The translations under genes were made by a program, and so were the position numbers. From Leptasterias polaris (Eukaryota; Echinodermata; Asteroidea; Forcipulatida; Asteriidae), in the NCBI GenBank assembly GCA_037783415.1, contig JAZGTN010000196.1:62001-126000 (forward strand): a stretch of 64,000 nt of DNA. Direction: 5' to 3'. The notes below the pieces were generated by a model that was given only the letters and a program-made list of their open reading frames with translations, made no database searches and was not told the origin of the DNA. Below are positions 1 to 10,984 of the stretch, one piece after another; position 1 is the stretch's first letter; every line of letters begins with the position of its first letter.

Positions 1-1130
1 CGGGTCAACCGGAAATGAGACCATATCTCAAGAACTACACAACCGATTTTCAAACTTTTGTCAGTTATAGACTCCTTGGGCATTGGAGATTAGCCTAGGG
101 TAACCGTGACCCCATGTTTACCTTTACTTCCGGGTCAACCGGAAGTAACACCTTATCTCAAAAACTACACAACCGATTTTCAAACTTTGTTCAGTTATAG
201 ACTCCTAATGGGCATTGGATAATAGCCTTGGGTAACCATGACCCCATGTTGACCTTTACTTCCGGGTCAACCGGAAGTAACACCATATCTCAAAAACTAC
301 ACAACCGATTTTCAAACTTTTGTCAGTTATAGACTCCTTGGGCATTGGAGATTAGCCTTGGGTAACCGTGACCCCATGTTTACCTTTACTTCCGGGTTAA
401 CCGGAAGTGGGACCCTATCTCAAGAACTACACTACCGATTTTCAAACTGTTTTCTGTTAGACTCCTTGGGCATTGGAGATTAGCCTTGGGTAACCGTGAC
501 CCCATGTTGACCTTTACTTCCGGGTTAATCGGAAGTGGGACCCTATCTCAAGAACTACACTACCGATTTTCAAACTGTTTTCAGTTATAGACTCCTTGGG
601 CATTGGAGATTAGCCTTGGGTAACTGTGATCCCATGTTGACCTTTACTTCCGTGTTAACCGGAAGTGGGACCATATCTTAAGAACTACACAACGGATTTT
701 CAAACTTTTTTCACTAATAGACTCCTTGGGCATTGGAGATTAGCCTTGGGTAACTGTGACCTCATGTTGACCTTTACTTCCGGGTCAACCGGAAGTGGGA
801 CCATATGTTAAGAACCACACAACCTATTTTCAAACTTTTTTCAGTTGTAGACTCCTTGGGCATTGGAGATTAGCTTTGGGTAACTGTGACCTCATGTTGA
901 CCTTTACTTCCAGGTCAACTGGAAGTTGGACCCTATCTCAAGAACTACACAACCAATTTTCAAACTGTTTTCAGTTATAGACTCCTTGGACATTGGAGAT
1001 CAGACTTAGGTTACCGTGACCCCATGTTGACATTTATTTCAGGGTCAACCGGAAGTGGGACCCTATCTCAAGAATTACACAACCGATTTTCAAACTTTTG
1101 TCAGTTATAGACTCCTTGGGCATTGGATAT

Positions 1131-1506
1131 TTTTTTTATTTTTTTTTATGAGATATCGCCTTACTCACAAGGCCACGAACGGCCACTTCAAGGTGAGGGC
1201 TACACATAACTGATTTGGGCTATCGACTCAAATCAATTGACACCAGGGACACGTTGCCTCCTACTCCTGGGGCTGAAACAGGGTTACCCCCTTCACAGTC
1301 CATAAGGATGTAGGCACGGGTATCATCCACTAGGAGCCTGGCTGGTAGAGCAGAATGCACTACCTTCCCAACTTTTTCGAAGCAATTATGGTTAAGTGCC
1401 TTGCTCAGGGGCACAAGTGTCATGACCGGGTATCGAACCCACACTCTGCTGCTGAAAACACCAGAGCTTAGGTCCGGTGATCTAGACCGCTAGGCCACGA
1501 CACGCC
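1131..1506 (-). repeat. tRNA-Leu-type SINE inserted in the satellite
   Basis: Read on the minus strand, the element starts near 1506 with a tRNA-like head. It has a GGCCTAGCGG A-box region, a long variable arm of the leucine type, and a B box GGTTCGATACC at about 1428-1438. A phrase about a terminal CACTTGTGCCCC follows. The body is unrelated to that of the SINE at 28204, although the two heads match closely, so they are two families or subfamilies. The minus-strand 3' end is an A-rich tail (seen as the T run at 1131-1148). I could not identify a clear target-site duplication. An open frame of 74 codons inside it (1220-1444, minus) has no recognisable domain. Confidence 0.85.
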
Positions 1507-2494
1507 ACGAACTGTGATCCCATGTGATCCCATGTTGACCTTTACTTCCGGGTCAACCAGAAGTGGGACCATATCTCAAGAACTACACTACCGATTTTCA
1601 AACTGTTTTCACTAATAGACTCCTTGGGCATTGAAGATTAGCCTTGGGTTACCGTGACCCCATGTTGACCTTTACTTCTGGGTCAACCGGAAGTGGGACC
1701 ATATCTTAAGAACTACACAACCGATTTTCAAACTGTTTTCAGTTATAGACTCCTTGGACATTGGCGATTAGCCTTAGGTAACCGTGACCCCATGTTGACC
1801 TTTACTTCCGGGTTAACCGGAAGTGGGACCCTATCTCAAGAACTACACTACCGATTTTCAAACTGTTTTCTGTTATAGACTCCTTGGGCATTGGAGATTA
1901 GCCTTGGGTAACCGTGACCCCATGTTGACCTTTACTTCCGGGTTAATCGGAAGTGGGACCCTATCTCAAGAACTACACTACCGATTTTCAAACTGTTTTC
2001 AGTTATAGACTCCTTGGCCATTGGAGATTAGCCTTGGGTAACTGTGATCCCATGTTGACCTTTACTTCCGTGTTAACCGGAAGTGGGACCATATCTTAAG
2101 AACTACACAACGGATTTTCAAACTTTTTTCACTAATAGACTCCTTGGGCATTGGAGATTAGCCTTGGGTAACCGTGACCCCATGTTGACCTTTACTTCCG
2201 GGCATTGGAGATTAGCTTTGGGTAACTGTGACCTCATGTTGACCTTTACTTCCAGGTCAACTGGAAGTTGGACCCTATTTCAAGAACTACACAACCAATT
2301 TTCAAACTGTTTTCAGTTATAGACTTCTTGGGCATGGGAGATTAGCCTTGAGTAACCGTGACCCCATGTTGACCTTTACTTCCGGGTCAACCGGAAGTAA
2401 GACCATATCTCAAGAACTACACAACCAATTTTCTAACTTTTTTCAGTTCTAGACTCCTAATGGGCATTGAGGATTAGCTTTGGGTAACCGTGAC

Positions 2495-3390
2495 CCCATA
2501 GCTCGAAAAACCCATATCTCCCAAACCACACGTCATAAATTCGTCATGATTTGTAGCTTACTTTGACCTTTACTTTCGGTTTCAAACAAGATCCGATCTT
2601 GTTTGATTTGTTTACACTGCGATGAATACGCATGATCACATGCATTCATTTCAAACACGATTACAGGTTATACACAAAGTAATTAGTTCCATTCTCGAGC
2701 TACAAATACAACTTTTATGGTCAACAGAACGGAACAGCTCTGTGATTGTTCACAATCACTATCTCTAGTTTGTTATTATTCTTTCTTTCCCTAAAATCGT
2801 ATTGACTTAACCTGTGTCTCTTTCAGATGCCATATGTCTTTCTTAAAATAATCAAAAGTAGACAAATCATATACCATTGTAAAGCTTAGGCCCTGACTTA
2901 AATTTTAGATGTAATTAGCTTAAAATTGTTAATTAATTAATCACGTGACAGCTGTATGAATATTTATTTAGCCAATCTTGTGCGCACCATATCTCAAGAA
3001 GTATACATCCGATCTTCAAACTTTGTTCAGTTATGGACTTGTCTTGTATTGTAGATGTGAAATCTGTTCTAACATTTTTCGTAACGTCATCATGACGTCA
3101 TTTGTAGGCGTATTTTCTTTTTGTGTACCAAAAAATCGTTTTAAATACGTTTAGGTGGTTCAAACACAAACCGTGGCTACAACGCTGTGCTTATTGGTTA
3201 GGTCCAGTCACCTACAATTACTCAGTTAGTCTGGAAAATGGTTAGGGAATTGGGAAAGCCAATCAAGAATGGGACTTATCTCAGTTCGCCCAGAAGTAAT
3301 CCTTGTATATTATTGACAAACAATCTTAATTAATTATTCACGTGACAGTGGTTTGAATATTTAATTAGCCAAACTTGTTTCTGTCATATC
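2495..3390 (+). repeat. Non-satellite segment inside the array, copy 1
   Basis: The 130-bp periodicity stops here. The segment starts with a diverged module (ATATCTCCCAAACCACACG...TTTGACCTTTACTTTCGG) and ends in modules of the type CATATCTCAAGAAGTATACA. It carries a palindromic TGACGTCA at 3093-3100 and two AT-rich TTAATTAATTA stretches followed by CACGTGACAG. No gene is visible. The same features occur in the dispersed modular repeat elsewhere in the window, so this looks like less-amplified ancestral sequence, or an inserted copy, that was then copied with the array. Confidence 0.8.
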
Positions 3391-6300
3391 TCAAGAAGTA
3401 TACACCCGATCCTCAAACTTTGTTCAGTTATAGACTCCTTGGGCATTGGATATTAGCCTTGAGTAACCGTGACCCCATGTTGACCTTTACTTCCGGGTCA
3501 ACCGGAAGTGGGACCATATCTCAAGAACTACACAACCGATTTTCAAACTTGTTTCAGTTATAGACTTCTTGGGCATGGGAGATTAGCCTTGGGTAACCGT
3601 GACCCCATGTTGACCTTTACCTATGGGTCAACCGGAAGTAAGACCATATTTCAAGAACTACACAAACGATTTTCAAACTTGTTTCAGTTATAGACTTCTT
3701 GGGCATGGGAGATTAGCCTTGGGTAAAACCGTGACGCCATGTTGACCTTTACCTATGGGTCAACCAGAAGTAAGACCATATCTTAAGAACTACACAACCG
3801 ATTTTCAAACTTGTCAGTTATAGACTCCTTGGGCATTGGAGATTAACCTTGGGTAACCGTGACCCCATGTTGACTTTTACTTCCTGGTCAACCGGAAGTG
3901 ACACCTTATCTCAAGAACTACACAACCGATTTTCACACTTTTTTTTGTTATAGACTTCTTGGGCATGGGAGATTAGCCTTGGGTAACCGTGACGCCATGT
4001 TTGCCTTTACTTCCATGTCAACCGGAAGTGGGACCATATCTCAAGAACTACACAACCGATTTTCAAACTGTTTTCAGTTATAGACTTCTTGGACATTGGA
4101 GATCAGACTTAGGTTACCGTGACCCCATGTTGACATTTATTTCAGGGTCAACCGGAAGTGGGACCCTATCTCAAGAATTACACTACCGATTTTCCAACTT
4201 TTTTCAGTTATAGACTCCTTGTGCATTTAAGATTAGCCTTGGGTAACCGTGACCCCATATTGACCTTTACCTATGGCTCAACCGGAAGTGGGACCATATC
4301 TCAAGCACTACACACCTGATTTTCAAACTTTTTTCAGTTATAGACTTCTTGGGCATGGGAGATTAGCCTTGGGTAACCGTGACCCCATGTTGACCTTTAC
4401 TTCCGGGTCAACCGGAAATGAGACCATATCTCAAGAACTACACAACCGATTTTCAAACTTTTTTCAGTTATAGACTCCTGGCATAGAAGATTAGCCTTGG
4501 GTAACCGTGACCCCATGTTGACCTTTACTTCCGGGTCAACCGGAAGTGGGACCCTATCTCAAGAACTACACAACCGATTTTCACACTTTTTCAGTTATAG
4601 ACTTCTTGGGCATGGGAGATTAGCCTTGGTAACCGAGACCCCATGTTGACCTTTACTTCCGGGTCAACCGGAAATGAGACCATATCTCAAGAACTACACA
4701 ACCGATTTTCAAACTTTTTTCAGTTATAGACTCCTGGCATTGGAGATTAGCCTTGGGTAACCGTGACCCCATGTTGACCTTTACTTCCGGGTCAACCGGA
4801 AATGAGACCATATCTCAAGAACTACACAACCGATTTTCAAACTTTTGTCAGTTATAGACTCCTTGGTCATTGGAGATTAGCCTAGGGTAACCGTGACCCC
4901 ATGTTAACCTTTACTTCCGGGTCAACCGGAAGTAACACCATATCTCAAAAACTACACAACTGATTTTCAAACTTTGTTCAGTTATAGACTCCTAATGGGC
5001 ATTGGATAATAGCCTTGGGTAACCATGACCCCATGTTGACCTTTACTTCCGGGTCAACCGGAAGTAACACCATATCTCAAAAACTACACAACCGATTTTC
5101 AAACTTTTGTCAGTTATAGACTCCTGGCATTGGAGATTAGCCTTGGGTAACCGTGACCCCATGTTGACCTTTACTTCCGGGTCAACCGGAAGTGGGACCC
5201 TATCTCAAGAACTACACAACCGATTTTCACACTTTTTCAGTTATAGACTTCTTGGGCATGGGAGATTAGCCTTGGGTAACCGAGACCCCATGTTGACCTT
5301 TACTTCCGGGTCAACCGAAAATGAGACCATATCTCAAGAACTACACAACCGATTTTCAAACTTTTTTCAGTTATAGACTCCTGGCATTGGAGATTAGCCT
5401 TGGGTAACCGTGACCCCATGTTGACCTTTACTTCCGGGTCAACCGGAAATGAGACCATATCTCAAGAACTACACAACCGATTTTCAAACTTTTGTCAGTT
5501 ATAGACTCCTTGGTCATTGGAGATTAGCCTAGGGTAACCGTGACCCCATGTTAACCTTTACTTCCGGGTCAACCGGAAGTAACACCATATCTCAAAAACT
5601 ACACAACTGATTTTCAAACTTTGTTCAGTTATAGACTCCTAATGGGCATTGGATAATAGCCTTGGGTAACCATGACCCCATGTTGACCTTTACTTCCGGG
5701 TCAACCGGAAGTAACACCATATCTCAAAAACTACACAACCGATTTTCAAACTTTTGTCAGTTATAGACTCCTGGCATTGGAGATTAGCCTTGGGTAACCG
5801 TGACCCCATGTTGACCTTTACTTCCGGGTCAACCGGAAGTGGGACCCTATCTCAAGAACTACACAACCGATTTTCACACTTTTTCAGTTATAGACTTCTT
5901 GGGCATGGGAGATTAGCCTTGGGTAACCGTGACCCCATGTTTGCCTTTACTTCCATGTCAACCGGAAGTGGGACCATATCTCAAGAACTACACAACCGAT
6001 TTTCAAACTGTTTTCAGTTATAGACTTCTTGGACATCAGACTTAGGTTACCGTGACCCCATGTTGACATTTATTTCAGGGTCAACCGGAAGTGGGACCCT
6101 ATCTCAAGAATTACACTACCGATTTTCCAACTTTTTTCAGTTATAGACTCCTTGTGCATTAAAGATTAGCCTTGGGTAACCGTGACCCCATATTGACCTT
6201 TACCTATGGCTCAACCGGAAGTGGGACCATATCTCAAGCACTACACACCTGATTTTCAAACTTTTTTCAGTTATAGACTTCTTGGGCATGGGAGATTAGC

Positions 6301-7000
6301 CTTGGGTAACCGTGACCCCATGTTGACCTTTACTTCCGGGTCAACCGGAAATGAGACCATATCTCAAGAACTACACAACCGATTTTCAAACTTTTTTCAG
6401 TTATATACTCCTGGCATTGGAGATTAGCCTTGGGTAACCGTGACCCCATGTTGACCTTTACTTCCGGGTCAACCGGAAATGAGACCATATCTCAAGAACT
6501 ACACAACCGATTTTCAAACTTTTGTCAGTTATAGACTCCTTGGGCATTGGAGATTAGCCTAGGGTAACCGTGACCCCATGTTTACCTTTACTTCCGGGTC
6601 AACCGGAAGTAACACCTTATCTCAAAAACTACACAACCGATTTTCAAACTTTGTTCAGTTATAGACTCCTAATGGGCATTGGATAATAGCCTTGGGTAAC
6701 CATGACCCCATGTTGACCTTTACTTCCGGGTCAACCGGAAGTAACACCATATCTCAAAAACTACACAACCGATTTTCAAACTTTTGTCAGTTATAGACTC
6801 CTTGGGCATTGGAGATTAGCCTTGGGTAACCGTGACCCCATGTTTACCTTTACTTCCGGGTCAATCGGAAGTAACACCATATCTCAAAAACTACAGAACG
6901 GATTTTCAAACTTTGTTCAGTTATAGACTCCTAATGGTTATTAAATATTAGCCTTGGGTAACCGTCACGGTTGACCCGGAAGTAAAGGTCAACATGGGGA

Positions 7001-7123
7001 TCTAACATACCAGATGTTATTTGTTTATTTAGATGACATATGTGTCTATTCTCCAACTTTTGAGGATCATCTTAAACATCTCGATCTTGTCTTTACACGG
7101 TTGAAACAACATAAGTTGAAACA
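7001..7123 (+). pseudogene. Ty3/gypsy reverse transcriptase fragment captured in satellite
   Basis: The frame open from 7014 encodes the heart of a Ty3/gypsy reverse transcriptase. It has the catalytic YLDD box, followed by ICVYSPTFEDHLKHLDLVF, and breaks off after about 36 residues. Directly to its right the satellite resumes with CCCCATGTTGACC. Directly to its left lies the same satellite sequence reversed (about 6966-7000, GGTCAACATGGGG). The fragment is therefore bracketed by an inverted repeat of the satellite. It cannot come from the gypsy element at 37510-42236, whose catalytic box is VSDD. The rest of the domain is missing, so it is a dead fragment. The open frame running on to 7343 is satellite. 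Confidence 0.85.
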
Positions 7124-8192
7124 CCCCATGTTGACCTTTACTTCCGGGTCAACCGGAAGTGGGACCCTATCTCAAGAACTACACAACCGATTTTCACACT
7201 TTTTCAGTTATAGACTTCTTGGGCATGGGAGATTAGCCTTGGGTAACCGTGACCCCATGTTTGCCTTTACTTCCATGTCAACCGGAAGTGGGACCATATC
7301 TCAAGAACTACACAACCGATTTTCAAACTTTTGTCAGTTATAGACTCCTTGGGCATTGGAAATTAGCCTTGGATAACCGTGACCCATGTTAAACTTTAGT
7401 TCTGGGTCAACCGGAAGTGACCTTTAGTTCCGGGTCAACCGGAAGTGACACCATATCTCAAGAACTACACAACCATTTTTCAAACTGTTTTCAGTTATAG
7501 ACTCCTTTGGCATTGGAGATTAACCTTGGGTAACCGTGACCCCATGTTGACCTGTACTTCCGGGTCAACCTGAAGTGGGACCATTTCTCAAGCACTACAC
7601 ACTCGATTTTCAAACTTTTTTCAGTTATACACTCCTTGGGCATGGGAGATTAGCCTTGGGTAACCGTGACCCCATGTTGACCTTTAGTTCCGGGTCAACC
7701 GGAAGTGACAACATATTTCAAGAACTACACAACCAATTTTCAAACTGTTTTTAGTTATAGACTCCTTAGGCATTGGAGATTAGCCTTGGGTAACCGTGAC
7801 CCCCTGTTGACCTTTACTTCCGGGTCAACCGGAAGTGGGACCATATGTTAAGAACCACACAACCTATTTTCAAACTTTTTTCAGTTGTAGACTCTTTGGG
7901 CATTGGAGATTAGCTTTGGGTAACTGTGACCTCATGTTGACCTTTACTTCCAGGTCAACTGGAAGTTGGACCCTATTTCAAGAACTACACAACCAATTTT
8001 CAAACTGTTTTCAGTTATAGACTTCTTGGGCATGGGAGATTAGCCTTGAGTAACCGTGACCCCATGTTGACCTTTACTTCCGGGTCAACCGGAAGTAAGA
8101 CCATATCTCAAGAACTACACAACCAATTTTCTAACTTTTTTCAGTTCTAGACTCCTAATGGGCATTGAGGATTAGCTTTGGGTAACCGTGAC

Positions 8193-9088
8193 CCCATAGC
8201 TCGAAAAACCCATATCTCCCAAACCACACGTCATAAATTCGTCATGATTTGTAGCTTACTTTGACCTTTACTTTCGGTTTCAAACAAGATCCGATCTTGT
8301 TTGATTTGTTTACACTGCGATGAATACGCATGATCACATGCATTCATTTCAAACACGATTACAGGTTATACACAAAGTAATTAGTTCCATTCTCGAGCTA
8401 CAAATACAACTTTTATGGTCAACAGAACGGAACAGCTCTGTGATTGTTCACAATCACTATCTCTAGTTTGTTATTATTCTTTCTTTCCCTAAAATCGTAT
8501 TGACTTAACCTGTGTCTCTTTCAGATGCCATATGTCTTTCTTAAAATAATCAAAAGTAGACAAATCATATACCATTGTAAAGCTTAGGCCCTGACTTAAA
8601 TTTTAGATGTAATTAGCTTAAAATTGTTAATTAATTAATCACGTGACAGCTGTATGAATATTTATTTAGCCAATCTTGTGCGCACCATATCTCAAGAAGT
8701 ATACATCCGATCTTCAAACTTTGTTCAGTTATGGACTTGTCTTGTATTGTAGATGTGAAATCTGTTCTAACATTTTTCGTAACGTCATCATGACGTCATT
8801 TGTAGGCGTATTTTCTTTTTGTGTACCAAAAAATCGTTTTAAATACGTTTAGGTGGTTCAAACACAAACCGTGGCTACAACGCTGTGCTTATTGGTTAGG
8901 TCCAGTCACCTACAATTACTCAGTTAGTCTGGAAAATGGTTAGGGAATTGGGAAAGCCAATCAAGAATGGGACTTATCTCAGTTCGCCCAGAAGTAATCC
9001 TTGTATATTATTGACAAACAATCTTAATTAATTATTCACGTGACAGTGGTTTGAATATTTAATTAGCCAAACTTGTTTCTGTCATATC
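8193..9088 (+). repeat. Non-satellite segment inside the array, copy 2
   Basis: This copy aligns with 2495-3390 at a constant offset of 5698 bases. I found no indel over the stretches I checked, and very few substitutions. It includes the TGACGTCA site near 8791-8798. The duplicated block continues into the satellite on both sides, which points to recent unequal exchange or gene conversion of a unit of 5.7 kb. Confidence 0.88.
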
Positions 9089-9825
9089 TCAAGAAGTATA
9101 CACCCGATCCTCAAACTTTGTTCAGTTATAGACTCCTTGGGCATTGGATATTAGCCTTGAGTAACCATGACCCCATGTTGACCTTTACTTCCGGGTCAAC
9201 CGGAAGTGGGACCCTATCTCAAGAACTACACAACCGATTTTCAAACATTTTTCAGTTATAGACTTCTTGGGCATGGGAGATTATCATAGGGTAACCGTGA
9301 CCCCATGTTGATCTTTACCTCCAGATCAACCGGAAGTGGGACCATATCTCAAGAACTACACAACCGATTTTCAAACTTGTTTCAGTTATAGACTTCTTGG
9401 GCATGGGAGATTAGCCTTGGGTAACCGTGACCCCATGTTGACCTTTACCTATGGGTCAACCGGAAGTAAGACCATATTTCAAGAACTACACAAACGATTT
9501 TCAAACTTGTTTCAGTTATAGACTTCTTGGGCATGGGAGATTAGCCTTGGGTAAAACCGTGACGCCATGTTGACCTTTACCTATGGGTCAACCAGAAGTA
9601 AGACCATATCTTAAGAACTACACAACCGATTTTCAAACTTGTCAGTTATAGACTCCTTGGGCATTGGAGATTAACCTTGGGTAACCGTGACCCCATGTTG
9701 ACTTTTACTTCCTGGTCAACCGGAAGTGACACCTTATCTCAAGAACTACACAACCGATTTTTAAACTTGTTTCAGTTCTAAACTCTTAATGGGCATTGGA
9801 GATTAGCCTTGGGTAACCGTGACCC

Positions 9826-10100
9826 CATATCTCGAAAAACCCATATCTCCCGAACCACATGTCATAAATTTGAAATGTATTGTAGCTTACTTTGACCGTT
9901 ACTTTCGGTTTCAAACAAGATCCGATCTTGTTTGTTTACACTGCGATGAATACGCATGATCACATGCATTCATTTCTAACACGATTACAGGATTTACACA
10001 AAGTAATTAGTTCCATTCTCGAGCTACAAAAACAACTCTTATGGTCAACAGAACGGAACAGCTCTGTGATTGTTCACAATCACTACATCTCTAGTATTAG
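9826..10100 (+). repeat. Third, partial copy of the non-satellite segment
   Basis: From the diverged CATATCTCCCGAACCACATG module to about 10100 the sequence matches the first part of 2495-2770 and 8193-8470, with scattered substitutions and small indels. The remaining part of the segment is absent. This copy forms the right edge of the satellite region. A 106-codon open frame over it (9892-10212) shows no recognisable domain. Confidence 0.8.
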
Positions 10101-10984
10101 TTTTATTGTAGTTTTCAAATGTAGACATTTATTTTGGTCATCACAGGTTCCTTTTTACAAAGTTTGCCTTTTGTCGCTTTTGTTATGGATGAGTTTTCCT
10201 TTCAAAAATTAAAACATGGCTGGCCCTTTAAAGCGTTTAAAAAACAAACAATTTTTTTTTTTGAGGGATGGTGTTCCATTGTGTAAAGTGTTCAATCAGA
10301 TCATAATGAAAATGGAAATAAAAAAGCAGGTATTTTCCACACAAAATCCTTCAAGAAATGTTTCATAATATTTACTGCACTGTGTGATAAAGATAAGTGG
10401 GGGGTGGGGGTGGGGGACATTTCCCCCGTCCCCCCAAGGATTGACGCCCATGCCATGAACCCTCTTCTGAATCACTTCTTAGACTCACTAAAAAAAAAAA
10501 AAACATAGCAACAATCAGTTTGAATTCTACTCTCTTGTCAAACTTTCATTAACAGACTAGTACAGCTAAAATAACGTTTCAGTAAATGTAAATTGTCAAT
10601 TTACCTCTTTTCTCTGGTGGGTGAGACTGTCGTTTTCCCCTCTTCCATAACGCGTATTCTGTGCAGAAATATCGGCAATTATTTAAGTTATATTATAAGA
10701 CAAATTACTTAATGAAGGTCTGAACTATAGAAAACAATTAATTTTCGAAATGAATGTCTAAATTTGCAGCTGTCAAGTAGTAGTATTCATTTCACTTGTT
10801 TGCATCACCTCAAAGCCAAAGCAACGCCATATAGACTAAAAACACAACTGTTATACAAGCCGTGATACCAAATCTTTCAGGCACAATCTATCCTTTTTGA
10901 TAATAAAATAGTTTGAGGGGATGCAATAATTACTTTTTGCATCTCAAAGGTACCTCCTTTTTAAAATAGATTACATTCTTTTTT
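10101..10984. other. Non-coding stretch with a G-rich hairpin
   Basis: No gene is visible. The notable content is a G-rich run at about 10399-10421 (GGGGGGTGGGGGTGGGGG) followed by ACATTTCCCCCGTCCCCCC. This can fold back on itself or form a quadruplex. The rest is AT-rich single-copy-looking sequence with a short A run at about 10490-10503. Confidence 0.6.

Larger units (their letters stand above)
1..9825 (+). repeat. 130-bp satellite array with higher-order structure
   Basis: Head-to-tail monomers of about 130 bp fill this region. Each monomer runs from a CCGGAAGT box through a segment like ATATCTCAAGAACTACACAA, a GATTTTCAAAC box, TTATAGACTCCTTGGGCATT, GTAACCGTGACCCCATG and TTGACCTTTACTTCCGG. 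The last box and the next monomer's first form an inverted repeat, ACTTCCGG...CCGGAAGT. Since 130 is not a multiple of 3, reading frames rotate from unit to unit, so the many open frames of 61-109 codons are by-products. Blocks recur as higher-order units: 1-400 matches 6465-6870; 410-700 matches 1825-2115; 4470-5110 matches 5380-5760 at an offset near 647; 2207-3940 matches 7905-9765 at 5698, rising to 5828 after one extra monomer. The array begins before the window. Confidence 0.97.

Noticed and set aside
795..9521. Many 61-109-codon frames with a recurring KNYTTDFQT and LLGHW pattern
   Set aside because: They are translations of the 130-bp satellite. The unit length is not a multiple of 3, so the frame rotates and every frame ends within one or two monomers.
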